Assembly (NCBI GenBank): GCA_003255025.1
Contig: QANY01013371.1
Span: 1,614,026-1,678,025, forward strand
Direction: 5' to 3'
DNA from: Datisca glomerata
Lineage: Eukaryota; Streptophyta; Magnoliopsida; Cucurbitales; Datiscaceae
Length of the DNA stretch: 64,000 nt
In this document: piece by piece, positions 23,991-35,632 of the stretch
How the letters are laid out: every line of letters begins with the position of its first letter
How positions within the stretch are numbered: position 1 is the stretch's first letter
Made by a program: the position numbers and the translations under genes
The notes under the pieces: model-generated
Databases searched by the model: none
Told to the model about the DNA's origin: nothing
Seen by the model: the letters and a program-made list of their open reading frames with translations, nothing else

Positions 23991-26040
23991 ATTTACGAAG
24001 AACATAATCCGCATAAAGAAAGTGAGTTGGAGCATGCATCCCAATCGGTGAAGATATTGAAACCAATAACCCTGAATCTATCATATTTGAAAGATATATG
24101 CTCAAAACGTCCTCAGCCAAACAAAGAAGAAGTGGGGAGAGGGGATCACCTTGCCGAACAACTCGCGAGCATCTGAAAAACCATTTAAGAGACCCACAAA
24201 TAAGCACTGAAATCCTCGCTGAATCAAATATATTATTGATCCACGCAATAAAACGCTTAGAAAAATCAAAACACCTTAGAACCTTAAAGAGAAACTACCA
24301 ACTGATGCAATCAAAAGCATTACAAATGTAAATTTTTATAGGAACATGACCACCACGATTACTATTGCTCAAAATATTAAAACAATAAGATGCACCAGCA
24401 ATACAAATAATAATTTGACGTCCCCTAGTAAAACCATACTGATTGGGAGAAATAATTCAAGAGTAAATAACAGAAAGACGATCACTAATAATTTTGGTGA
24501 TAGCTTTAAACAGAAAATTACTTAAAGCGATGGGTCGAAACTGGTCAATCATTATAGCATTAGGAATCTTCGGAATAAGTACCATAAAACTTGAATTCAT
24601 ATATGGAAAAACTTGTCTTGTACAAAAAAAATTCTTGCACAACCAATACCAAATTAGGTCCTACAATATCCCAATAATGACAATAAAATTTATCTAAGAA
24701 ACTATATGGGTCTGGATCACTAAGAGAATCAATTTCAAACACAATCTCCCTCACCTTATCATAAAAAGGACCAGAAGAAGCGGCGCATTCTCCACATCAT
24801 TGGCCAAAGAAAGAATATGCTCTTGAATAATAGAAAGATACAAACTACAATCACCAGAATCTGAAAAGAGATACTGATAATATGATATGACATGCTCACC
24901 ATTCTCAATCGGATCATACGAAATATCATCACCAATTTTTATGGTAGAAAAATACTTATTACACCCTCTACATTTGGGCAAAAAGTGAAAGAAGTTAGAG
25001 TTTCAATCACCCTCCACAAGCCATTTAACCTTACCTTTTTATTGCATAAAAACAACATGTTTTCCTAGGGCCGTATCTAAGTTAGCTAGTGCACCAGATT
25101 CAAGCCAAAAAGGTGCATCAGAAAAGCCCTCAGATCTGAACCTATCTTGAATGAGAGTCACTTTCTCATTTACTTTAGAAACATCTAGGACGACAATCCC
25201 AAAAACCTCCCAAATCCATATTTTCAATGCTGCCTTAAGAAGTTTTAACTTCTCAACAAAAATCTTTGTACCACTATGTGCAATAGAAGTTAACCAAACT
25301 GGATGAACTAAATACATGAAAGATGGATGAGTGACCCACATACCCTGAAATCTGAAAGGACGAGGTCCCAAAGAAATGCCCGTAGAATAAGAAACCAGAA
25401 TTGGATGGTGATAATAATGTAATCTTGGCAGAGTAATGTAAGAGATTTGAGACCAAGTATCGAGAAAGGGAGTAGAACAAAGAGCTCTACCGCGAGAAAG
25501 AACCCTACCATGATGACTTTGTCCAATACGAGTATAAAAGCTCATTTAGTCTCAATATCCATAAGATTACAAACAAGTAAAATAGCCTGAAAGTTTTCAT
25601 AAGAACTAGGCGTGATCTTACCAGTTGTTTCATGTGCTCCTTGAATAAAATAAAAATCCTCAAGAACAAGCCAAGGAGTATCAGAATCAGAAATGTCCAT
25701 AAGAGAACTTCAAAGAGACCTGCTGGCGATGTAACTCACACTACCATAAACAAAAGAATTTTTGTGGATAAAACCACATAATCTAGTAGGCATAGTGACA
25801 TGTTGAATATGAGATAAAATAACCGTAACGTCTTTAATGGTAGAGGATCTAAATATCCATAACTTAGGAAAAGGGCTAGCATCAGGGAAAATGTAATGTA
25901 ACCCAAGTGATCTCCAAAAAGTAGAAGCAACTGAATCAAAATTGCATAAAGGTTCAGAAATGCAAACAAAATCCGGCTTATGACGAAAAAAATCTTTCAA
26001 ATCATGTTGAGTATCGTGATTTGCAATACCTCTACAATTC
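23959..26040 (-). pseudogene. L1-type LINE ORF2 remnant (endonuclease + RT)
   Basis: The minus strand runs from an endonuclease N-terminus (26000-25710: DFFRHKPDFVCISEPL) through the endonuclease and linker (25545-25039) to RT blocks. These include FMVLIPKIPNAIMIDQFRPI with ALSNFLFKAITKIISDRL at 24600-24457, and RQGDPLSPLLLCLAEDVLS then FLYADYVLRK at 24207-23970. The catalytic YADD reads YADY. Stops and frameshifts are frequent and the RT C-terminus is lost. Confidence 0.8.
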
Positions 26041-26689
26041 TAATAAAGGACAATGATTTAATTATTTTACCTTTAGCGACCTTAGTCTTGGGTGAGTTAG
26101 TCATAATAACATGTTTATTATTATTTTTACCATGTTTAGCATTAACCACCTTCCGATCAGAAATTTATATTTTATCCGTGCAAGAGTTATCCCCATGATG
26201 TATACTATGAGAAACATCTGACTCGGTATTTTCACTGTCAAACTCTGAAAGAGTAGCATCTTGAAGGGGATTGTTTGAACCTTCAATTGGTGGACGCCTC
26301 AAATGTGCAACTATAGGATCTACCTTATTAGGATACCCCTATGATGGCACAATTGAAATATTTAAAGTATTGTCTGCATGAGCTAATTGAGTGTTTACAT
26401 TAACATCATCATTACTATATGTCTTTTGAGTGCAAGGACTAATCCGCCTAGTTGAGCTCTAAGAGCCAATTGATTCAAGAACAATGTCTGAAACCAATTT
26501 TATAGGTTTCTCAATCATATATACTTTGTCATTTCTTGTAAACATTGAATTGCTAAAAAACAAACAAAAATAGAAGAAGACGATGAGTGCATAATAATGA
26601 CTTGTGTAGCAAGATGAACAATATCTTCACACGCCCACTCTGGCCTTTCCTATATATATACACCCTTTTTTACTTGCACTTGCTCCCTT

Positions 26690-28010
26690 TCTTAGTGTGT
26701 GAAATGACCAAGTGTATTAAATGATTAAGTCACAAAAACGGATACATTGTGAAAATAACTAAGTATATAAAAATGACCAAGTATGTTAAAATGGTTAAGG
26801 GTATGATTTCTTGGTGTTGAAAGTTATTTTGTTTCAAGTAAAGGAAATAACATGTGTGAAAATGATCAAGTGTAGCTAAACAAATGTGTGAATATAATTT
26901 GTGAAAATGATCAAGTGTAGCAAAACAAATACATGAAAATGACAAGTATATGAAAATGTGTTAAAATAACCAAATGTGTGGATATAATTTATCGACTATG
27001 TCTAAGTGTATGAAATGACCAAATGTATGAAATGACCAAGTGTGTGAAAATGACTAAGTGTATGAAATGTTTAACTGTGTGAAATTGGCTAAGTTGCAAA
27101 AATTACTAAGTGTGTGAAAATAATAGTGTATGAAAATAAAAAAAGTGTATGAGCAAGTAAATGGAAATGTGTGAAAATGACCAAGTGTAAATATAGTTAA
27201 GTCCATGAAAATGATCAAGTGTAAAAATAGCTAAGTGCATGAAAATATAGCTAAGTGCAAGAAAATAGCTATGTAGAGAATGCAAATATGACTAACTGTT
27301 AACTAAGTTTGTGAAAATGTGTGAAAACAAGTCACGGAAATGACTATGTGTGAAAATAACTAAGTTTCTGAAAATGACTAAGTGTTTGAAAATGGTTAAG
27401 TGTGTGAAAATAAGTAAGTTTGTAAAAATGGATAAGAGTTTGAAAATGACTATGTAAAATTGGTTAAGTGTGTGAAATGGTTAAGTGTATGAAAATGTTT
27501 ATGTGTTTCGAAATGACGAAGTGTACGATTAAGTGACAAAAGAAGTACATAAAGTGGCAAATGGTTAAAAATTACTAAGTGGATGAAAAAAAATAGATAC
27601 GAAGTATTGAATTAAATTATTTTATGTATTGATGAATTTATTAAATATGTGAAACAATGGCTAAGGGTATGAAAATGACCAAGTGTGTGAAAATGTCTAA
27701 GGGTATGAAAAAAAAAAGCTAAGTGCATGAAATAGATAAGTGTATCAAAACAAGTACATGAAAAATGACAAAGTGAAAAAATGACTAAGTGTAGAACTAA
27801 AACCGCCGGTATAGAACCAAAAACCTCCGCTAAAGGCACTATGGCTAAGTGCGTGAGAATAACTAAGTGTATCAAAACAAGTACATAAAAATGATAAAGT
27901 ATGATAAAGTTATTAAGTGAATGAAAAATGCTACGTGCATGGTAAAAAACACGACCAAGTGTATGAAAATGACTAAGAGTATGAAAAAGACTAAGTATGT
28001 GAAAATGAAT
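26690..28010. repeat. Degenerate minisatellite A (AAGTGTGTGAAAATGACT-like)
   Basis: Dozens of imperfect units of roughly 12-20 bp share TAAGTGTATGAAAATGACC / CAAGTGTGTGAAA. Unit length and spacing vary. No protein fits: an open frame on the minus strand here reads only repeats such as FHTLGHFHTLSH. It is the first of several unlike arrays lying end to end. Confidence 0.8.
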
Positions 28011-28145
28011 ACTAAAACCGCCATTAGAGACACTCCAACCGCCGTAATAAATACTACAACTGCCGCAATAGACTAAAACCGCCGCAATAGATACTAAAAC
28101 CGCTGCAATAGACATTAAAACCGCCGGAATAGACATTAAAAGCGT
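28010..28145. repeat. Minisatellite B (ACTAAAACCGCCGCAATAGA)
   Basis: About six units of 18-21 bp sharing AAAACCGCCGCAATAGAC follow directly on minisatellite A. Isolated ACCGCC units also occur at 27800-27830, inside A, so the two arrays intermingle. Confidence 0.75.
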
Positions 28146-28230
28146 CCCAAACGCCACACTAGGGCCAAACGCGACAATGGAGACCTAAACACCATCATTA
28201 CATGATGAGTCACCATTCAAGACTGGCGTT

Positions 28231-28536
28231 TGGGGCCTGCTGGTCGCGTTTGGGCCACAAACGCCAGATACACATACATTTGGCTTGTGTCCCAAACGCC
28301 TGTTACTATGGCATTTGGGGCCCAAAAGTGTCTAGCGCGCCTTATGCGCTTGTCATGGCTGGCGAATCGCCTACCATGACTGGCTTTTGGGGCCTGCTGA
28401 TCGCGTTTGGGCCCCAAATGCCATAGTAACAGGCGTTTGGGACACAAGCCAAATGTCTGTGTATCTGGCGTTTGGGGCACAAGCCAAATGTCTGTGTATC
28501 TGGCGTTTGTGGCCCAAACGCGACCAGCAGGCCCCA
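28231..28536. repeat. GC-rich inverted repeat with ~99% identical 96-bp arms
   Basis: The left arm 28231-28326 pairs with 28406-28536. The only differences I see are one base and a 34-bp tandem duplication in the right arm (28444-28477 and 28478-28511). The 79-nt loop contains a further partial copy of the arm start and a smaller inverted repeat around CATGGCTGGCGAATCGCC. All parts are built on GCGTTTGGGGC / GTTTGGGCC. It is much richer in GC than its surroundings. A transcript would form a long hairpin. Confidence 0.85.
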
Positions 28537-28540
28537 ACAC

Positions 28541-29055
28541 TCTTTATTATGCTTAAAACCCCTAGATGGATAAATAAAAATAAAATATATTTATATGCTT
28601 ATAAATTAAAACGTAAATAAGTTATTTTTCAAATTTTATGGTGTTATAATTTATAAAATAAAATGTTAAAACTTCAAATTTCAATATTCAATTTCAAACT
28701 ATTAGTGGATATGTTCGATTTAAAGATAGAATGCGACATTGAGGGTTATACGTGTTTGTGAAACCGATAAATATGATTTATTGACCATCATAACATCATG
28801 ACCTATAATTATATATGGTGAAAATCTCTCTCTCGATACTTGTCACAAAAGCACAACAACATTATCAATGACAACTTTTAACGAGTTTATGAATAAGTGT
28901 TCAATTGAATCGAGAATCCTTAATTAATCCAATCTAATTTCACATAATAATGAGTAACATGAATGTTTGCATTGAAATAACGAGTTTTTATCTATTTTTA
29001 TCAATGATTTTTTCCGTGTACGGTAAATAATTATAAAAATATCAATTTTACGATT
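28541..29055. other. AT-rich spacer without recognised feature
   Basis: No gene or element terminus was recognised between the hairpin and the next minisatellite. Confidence 0.45.
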
Positions 29056-29280
29056 GATTGTGAAGAATGGTGATTAGAGCCATATAAATGGCGATTAGGT
29101 AAAAAAACTGACGATTAGGAGGGAGACTAGTGATCGCCTATTTATACATGACATTTAGGAATGAAACAGACGATTGGAGGCATAAAACTAGCGATTGGCT
29201 TTGACGATGCGATTAACACCTTCATGATGGCGCTTAGGGGCTAAAAATAGGCGATTCGCCTATTAGGTATGGCGATTAGA
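29056..29280. repeat. Minisatellite C (GGCGATTAGG-like)
   Basis: About ten loose copies of (G)GCGATTAGG / GACGATTAGG / GCGATTGGC are spaced 15-30 bp apart. The last copies run directly into the next array. Confidence 0.6.
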
Positions 29281-30185
29281 TTTTACGTATTTGGTGAACC
29301 TCACTACGTATTAGGTGAACCTCAAAGAATTATTATTTTGTAAGTATTTGGTGAACCCCACTACCTAATTAGTGAAGCTCACTACGTAACTGGTGAACCT
29401 CAGTACGTAATTGGTGAACCCCAATATATATGGTAAACCCCAGTACGTAATTGGTGAACCCTAGTATATATTTCGTGAACCCCTCCATGAATTATTAATT
29501 TATACGTATTTGGTGAATCTCACTACGTAATTGACGAACCTTACTTCGTAATTGTTGAACCCCAGTAAGTATTTGGTGAACCCCTCTAAGAATTATTAAT
29601 TTGTACTTAATTGGTGAACCCCACTACGAATAGGTGAACCCCAGTACGTAATTAGTGAATCTCGGTACGTATTTGGTGAACCCCTCTATGAATTATTATT
29701 TTGTACATATTGGATGAACCTCAGTACATATTTGGTGAACTCTTCTAAGAATTTTTAATTTGTACGTATTTGGTGAACCCCTCCAAGAATTAGTAATTTG
29801 TACATATTTGATGAACTACAGTACGTAATTGGTGAACCACAGTACGTATTTGGTGAACCACTCTAAGAATTATTAATTTGTACGTATTTGGTGAGCCCCA
29901 CTACGTAATTGGTGAACCTCAGTACGTAATTGGTGAACTTTTATACGTAATTGGTGAATCACAGTATGTATTTGGTAAACCCCCTGCAAAAATTATTAAT
30001 TTGTACATATTTGGTGAACCACACTATATAATTGGTGGACCCCACTATGTAATTAGTGAACCCAATACGTATTTGAAGAACTCATTCCAGATTTATTATT
30101 TTGTACGTATTTGATGAACCCACTACGTAATTGGTGAATCACAGTACGTATTTGTTGAACCCTAGTATATATTTGATGAAAAAAA
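29280..30185. repeat. Minisatellite D (TACGTAATTGGTGAACCCCAG, ~21-bp unit)
   Basis: About 35 copies of a 20-21-bp unit with GTACGTAATTGGTGAACC occur. They are arranged in a higher-order pattern in which a longer unit with TCTAAGAATTATTAATTTG recurs every few copies. Because 21 is a multiple of three, a stretch at 29878-30000 reads as a repeated YVIGEPQ-like peptide. I regard that as a by-product of unit length. Confidence 0.85.
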
Positions 30186-30589
30186 ATTTATTATCTACTG
30201 AACTTTATGTGACCCAACATCAATGTCAAAAATAATTTTCCAACATTGTAAAGTTTTTCCCACAGAAGATGAAGTTGCATAGTCAGTTTCAACGGAAGCT
30301 CCATAATTTAGGAAAACACAATCAAATAAAAAAATGGAAAAACATAAACAATAAAATAGCACTGCGTAATCAATCTTTTAAACCAAACGGGGTGTTTTTG
30401 TCCATCCCGAAATATTATTTTGAGAGATAACAAAAAAGTGATATAGACTGAATTAAGTATTAAAACTTTTCTATAATTTGGTGCATAATAGTAATGAAAA
30501 GGGAGAACTACGGAATGATAGAATGAGATTATGTTTGCAAAAATGATTGAGAAAAAAAGTTGCAAAAATGGTCGGATGACAAATTTAGT

Positions 30590-30931
30590 TACGCAATAAC
30601 GCAAGCGGATGTAACTTTTTATGAAACTAGATTAGGAGCTCAAAAATCATCATTGAGCTTAGGAGCTTCTCTAGTTAAGTATTTTTGTCAGATTCAACGT
30701 TGTCAGGTAGAAGAACATATTTTATAGTCACATTTTGAAATTCAGATTGTTAAATTTTTCAGGTTTCTCTCCATGAGAATTAGGCATAAACATTGGTGCC
30801 ATACGAGCTATAGGGGTCACAAGGGGGTTTGCACACCCAAATTTGCCATTTGAGTCCCAACAGTAGGGGTTCAGCCCTTGATTTTCACCATCATAGTTCG
30901 CTGTAACATTGTTTTTAGTTTCAGTTGCCAT
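30590..30931 (-). pseudogene. Ty1/copia gag N-terminus remnant
   Basis: From a start at 30931 the minus strand encodes NPLVTPIARMAPMFMPNSHG followed by EKPEKFNNLNFKM, a well-known start of plant copia gag (HGEKPEKFNGxNFKRWQQKM). A stop follows at once, then the frame continues with FYLTTLNL at about 30700 among further stops. The rest of the element is missing. Confidence 0.75.
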
Positions 30932-31074
30932 ATTTCCTTATCTGAAATATAAAACTAGAAGTGTATCAACATTTTGAAAATTATGTTATTTTCTCGAAGA
31001 TGAAAATATGCTAATTTTTCCAATATTTTTCAAAATAAACCAAATAGCACTTTTACAGATAACTGATAAGGCGA

Positions 31075-31097
31075 ACTACCCGGGTTCTCATACCCAA
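31075..31097 (-). other. Possible copia primer binding site
   Basis: The minus strand reads TTGGGTATGAGAACCCGGG upstream of the copia gag remnant, a diverged version of the TGGTATCAGAGC initiator-Met primer site. If correct, decayed 5' LTR sequence lies to the right, from about 31097. No second LTR was found. Confidence 0.4.
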
Positions 31098-32580
31098 TCA
31101 ATGACCAACCCTCTCAAGTCTCAACAATATTCAATTCCCAAGTAATTTGAGGGACGAGTCCACTTAAATTGTAATTTCCTGGACATAACTTCTCTGTATA
31201 GTTACTTCCAGTTTTGAAATTTTAGGAGTATTTAAAATAATTTTTTTAGGTTGAAAAAGCTCAAATCAATTCCAATATAATTTTCTGGACAATTTTTTAA
31301 AACCAAATTATTCCAAAAACTAATCCTATAATGTAATAACTTGTATAGAATCAATTGTTTTAAGATTGTTGGAAATAATGTATTACATTATAAGATAGAA
31401 TGGAAATAATAATAATACAACAAATTTGTTAATATATTGCTTACGACAGGTGAATAATATAACTACGGACAGTATTGTCAACATCATAATTACAAAATGT
31501 AAATATTATAATTACTAATGTTAAAACAATACTGACAGAGTAACTAAAATAATAAGAAATCAAACCGAGTCATGTTTGCGCAGTTTCCTTAAAATATTTA
31601 CGCTCATTCACTTATGGTACTAAGGTTGATAACAACGTCTATTTCCTAAGATAAAACGGTGAGGCAGTTGAAGAGCACCCAACTTCACCACTCTTATCGA
31701 ATTGACTTGTTAGAATTCTACCACTAGAGTGACAACGCAAAACCAAGACTTGAACTGAAAAATGAAACCATCGACGGAATCGAAAACAAACTGAACTCGA
31801 CCAAACATGAAAAACAAATATTGAGAGTAAAAGAGAGATTGAAAACTTCTTTGGTGTGTAAAATGAGAAGGGGAATACCTCCTTTTATACTACTCATGGG
31901 GAGGTGTGTAATAAAGAGTATTTAACTCATTAAAAGGTCATTTAATAAAAAAGAAATTAAGTCTTAATTTACAAGAATATTTCATACTTTATGACTTTTG
32001 GGCTTCCTATGAGGAGGAAAATTAAATCTGGATTAAAACATAGCCTATTGGCCCTTTTAGAGGTGGTCCATATAGAGAGAGCATCTAGTCTTATCAAGTT
32101 ACCACCGTTGATACTAGCATCTCAATATATACCACTACAACTTTTCCTCCATTTTCAATTTGGGATTTCTACAATTTCCTATCATTTTTTCCTTCTTATT
32201 TAGCTCATTTTGGGAGATAATTTTTGATTCATCACAAAGCCAATTTTAACAAATTAATAGTTGATCTTGATGTACTCGCGGAGGAGAATCATCATATCTA
32301 AAGATCATACACTTTTATGTAGTGGGTCCCTAAAATTTTGTCTAAAATTGGTCAACGAAATTGGAGTATAAAATACCCAATTTTCCAACAAAATTTTCTT
32401 CACATGAAGGTAATTTCCGCTGTCTTCCACATAAAAATCTTAATTTTCTGAAGAGCTTTAACTTTTTAAAGAGCTTTCCAAAAAGCAGAATTGATGGTTA
32501 GAAATGATGAAGAATGGGTTATTTGGAAAACTATATCATTTTGAATTTGGGTTAGGAAAAATATATCTTCTTTGAAAAAC
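31098..32580. other. Probable decayed LTR and AT-rich DNA
   Basis: No gene is supported. The part at 31800-31960 read on the minus strand has the look of an LTR leader. Without a partner copy the limits cannot be drawn. Confidence 0.35.
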
Positions 32581-32744
32581 TCATAATGTTATACCCGTTG
32601 CCCACACACTTCACATCACCACTTACAATCTTTCTCTTTCCCCATCATTTATCTTCCTTTCCCAATGGAAACATAAATCAACACGAATATCAACTTCACC
32701 ATTTTAGCTCTCTTCTTTCATCTTCAATGAAAGTCATCCTCCTC

Positions 32745-32960
32745 CACAACTTTCTTCTTCTCCTCCTTCTCCTTCTTCTTCTCCATCTTCTTCTCCTTCT
32801 TCTCCTTCTTCTCCTTCTTCTTCTTCTTCTTCTTCTTCTTCTTCTTCTTCTTCTTCTTCTTCTTCTTCTTCTTCTTCTTCTTCTCCTTCTCCTTCTTCTC
32901 CTTCTCCTTCTCCTTCTTCTTCTTCTCCTTCTCCTTCTTCTCCTTCTCCTTCTTCTTCCC
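32745..32960. repeat. TTC/TCC (GAA/GGA) microsatellite tract, ~215 bp
   Basis: An almost pure polypyrimidine strand of CTT and CTC triplets is seen, with a pure (TTC)n core at about 32812-32882. The long open frames read through it (poly-Leu, poly-Arg, poly-Glu/Lys) are artefacts of the triplet repeat. Confidence 0.95.
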
Positions 32961-33018
32961 AATGGAGACACTGTGACTCATTCTTCTTCTTCTTCCCAAT
33001 GGAGACACTGTGACTCAT
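32952..33018 (+). repeat. ~40-bp tandem duplication beside the TTC tract
   Basis: CTTCTTCCCAATGGAGACAC followed by TGTGACTCATTCTTC occurs twice in succession. CCAATGGA also occurs at 32659-32666. No function is suggested. Confidence 0.8.
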
Positions 33019-33120
33019 TCTTCTTCAGCGAGACCCGACCCATTCTTCTTATTCTTCTTCTTCTTCAACGAGAGCTACTCTAGCACCCATTCTTCTCTTA
33101 TTTTTGTATGCACAAGTATT

Positions 33121-33830
33121 CATAACAAACTACTTGAACCTTTAAAGTAATGATTTTGATTCTAGAAGTAAAAAAAAATATTATTTGAAGAGTTCATGTA
33201 ATTGTATCTGACTACTTGAACCATTCAAGTAGTGGTTTTGATTCTGAAAGTAAAAAAAAATATTACTTGAAAGGTTCAAGTAGTTATGTCTAACTACTTG
33301 AACCCTTCAAGTAATGAGTTTGATTCTAGAGGTAAAAAAAATTACTTGAATGGTTCAAGTAGTTGCATCTAACTACTTGAACCCTTCAAGTAATGTTTTT
33401 TTACCTCTAGAATCAAAACCACTACTTGAATGTTTCAAGTAGTCAGATACAACTACTCGAACCCTTTAAGTAATATTTTTTTTACTTGCAGAATTAAAAT
33501 CACTACTTGAAGAGTTCAAGTAGTCATATACATCTACTTGAACCCTTCATATAATTTTTTTACTTTCAAAATCAGAATCATTACTTGAAGTAACTACTTG
33601 AACCCTTCAAGTAGTGAACAAGTGAGTACTCAAAGTTTCTTTTCTCATTTTTAGACGTAAAAAGGCTTTAGTAGTCTTAAAAAACTATTTGAATCCTTCA
33701 AGTAGCCATAAAAAGTTACTTGAACCCTTCAAGTAGCCACCTGATGTTTGAGTTACTGTCTGACAAAATAAAAAATAACTACTTGAAGGGTTCAAGTGGT
33801 TATAAAGAACTACTTGAACCCTTCAAGAAA
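33121..33830. repeat. Palindromic minisatellite (CTACTTGAA-n-TTCAAGTAG) with overall two-fold symmetry
   Basis: More than twenty CTACTTGAA or TTCAAGTAG half-sites occur, mostly as imperfect palindromes of about 23 bp. Between 33121 and 33615 an ~85-bp unit with TTTTGATTCTAGA(A/G)GTAAAAAA is repeated in one orientation and then, after a centre near 33367, in the opposite one. The whole block could therefore fold into one ~250-nt-arm hairpin made of smaller hairpins. No coding capacity. Confidence 0.85.
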
Positions 33831-33950
33831 AGATGAATTGATTGTGCATTAGGAAAGGAAGACAATTTGACGAGATTATTATACTTAATTGAATAACGTG
33901 GGTCCTAGGTTATAGAATTCTGATTTTTTCAAAAAAGGGGTATATATTTA

Positions 33951-35610
33951 CTAATCCAAAATTGAAAAAGGTACATTATTCCAAATAACCCATGAAGAAT
34001 AGGCCACATTTCCAAATAAACCCTTCTCGTGGATGATATCATGATAGGATTTGACAATAAAAATACCATCCTTAGTAAATAGCCAAATGATGTTATCAAC
34101 CTTGGCTGTTTTAGAAAGAGGAATAGCTAGAATTTCTTTAGCAATCGAAGGAGGAAATAGGAAATCAACATTACATGAATCCCACCAAGAATTGGATGTT
34201 AGATCAACAACTTTAAAACCATCTTTCCTAAGCATATCCAAATTCTTATGACTAGGGAGCCAATATGCATAGAAAAGCCATCTCCAATACATCAAGCACA
34301 ATTATCTCTGATAATTTCCTTTCCATGCCACAGGCTTTTTCAAGCCTAGGTATTATTCTTGACAGCTTTAGATTGAAGGAAAAAGTCATTAGGAAAGTAC
34401 ATGCTCTTAAGAAGTCTTGAGCATAAAGAATATGTGTTATGGAAAGCATGACATGCTTGCTTTGTTTGGAGAGCAACATTGTAATATTCAAGATCCATAG
34501 ATCTCAATCCTCCAATATCATTCTTGATAGTGAGTTTTCGCTTGGAGCACCATCTTATACCATCTTGGCATTCCTTTTTGGACTACTAAAACTTGTTGAC
34601 GGATGCATGCAAGTTACAACACACCCTTTTAATAGTTTAAAAGTGCCCATAACATATGTAGGCAAGGCTTGGACAACAGATTTAAGAAGCACTTCCTTCC
34701 CTACTACAGATAGAAGATTTTCCTTCCAAGAGTTAGTTATTCTATCCAACCTATCCATAAAGGTTGCAAAAAGGGTTTCTTTAGATGTATCATATTCAGT
34801 TGGTAGTCCTAAATAGGTCTCATTCTTTACAGAAATATAAATCTGAAATAGGTTAACTAAATGCTCTTTCTTGTCAGTACTAAATGCCTTACTGTCATCA
34901 TTTTCATCAAAATTCATGGCAACTTTGGTTTTTAAGATAGCTCAATTCCTGCTTTAGATTGCCCCTAAGTTGGTGACTCCATTTTCTCAATTCAAGCTTG
35001 CACTCCTTTAATGTTTTGATCAGGTTTTCCATCTATAGAGTGGCACTGTCACTAGACCAGGATCTATTTTCAATTATGACTTGCTAGGTCAGAGCGTAGA
35101 CGAGTGAGCAAAGCCCACGAAATGGGGAAACCCGTCATAGAGCAGATGGCCAGAAGTAGAAGACTGCTAGCCTGAGAAAAGGCAACCTCTCTTGGGAAAT
35201 ATTACTTAAAGGTTTTCACATAACTATCCTCCAAGAACCACTTAAATTCAAATTTAAAACCCTTTATAGTCTTGATTCTATCCTTAGCTAAAGAAATGAT
35301 AAACATATTGTGATCTGAGTTAATATTTGGTGGGACAAATACCTCAATCTATATGAATTTCTCGAAGAAGGCTCGACTAAAAGGCTCTATCAAGAATCTC
35401 TTAAATAAAATCATTACCTAATCTACCATTTCTCCATGTAAAGAAGCATCCTTAGCATGAACATCAAGGAAATTACAAGACTTGACAAAGGTTCTGAATT
35501 CCTTAGCTCTACTATAATCAAAACTCATGCCTCCTTCTTTTTCATCCCTAATGAGCATTCATTAAAGTCATCTACTGCCAGCAAAGGTAATGAAGGTCCC
35601 ATGTTATTGT
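33951..35610 (-). pseudogene. L1-type LINE ORF2 remnant (endonuclease end and RT C-terminus)
   Basis: On the minus strand 35600-35090 keeps endonuclease motifs (DDFNEC at about 35570, then degraded). After a deletion of most of the RT, 34917-34555 encodes NETYLGLPTEYDTSKETLF and SWKENLLSVVGKEVLLKSVV with QALPTYVMGTFKL, the standard RT C-terminal region. Then 34491-33951 encodes RMSLEYYN-like and connecting segments. It appears to be the 3' part of the same LINE whose ORF1 pieces lie at 37222-37480 and 41735-42013. Confidence 0.8.
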
Positions 35611-35632
35611 TATGAAGATTCTCAAAATAGAC

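Noticed and set aside
27612..28157. 181-residue open frame on the - strand
   Set aside because: It consists of repeats such as FHTLGHFHTL from minisatellites A and B; openness follows from repeat composition.
28217..28540. 107-residue open frame across the hairpin
   Set aside because: It arises from the inverted repeat itself (repeated WATNARYTDIWL-like text) and matches no family.
29878..30114. Repeat peptide (YVIGEPQ-like) that could look like a repeat protein
   Set aside because: The 21-bp unit keeps frame by chance over a few copies; flanking units break the frame and there is no gene structure.
29280..30185. CRISPR-like regular short repeats
   Set aside because: Units are head-to-tail without unique spacers; this is a minisatellite.
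32586..33083. 165-residue leucine-rich open frame and opposite Arg-/Glu-rich frames
   Set aside because: They are read through a TTC/GAA microsatellite; every frame of such a tract is open, so there is no evidence of coding.
33121..33830. CRISPR-like pattern of spaced palindromic repeats
   Set aside because: Repeat and spacer lengths vary, spacers are themselves repeated, and the DNA is clearly a plant nuclear genome.
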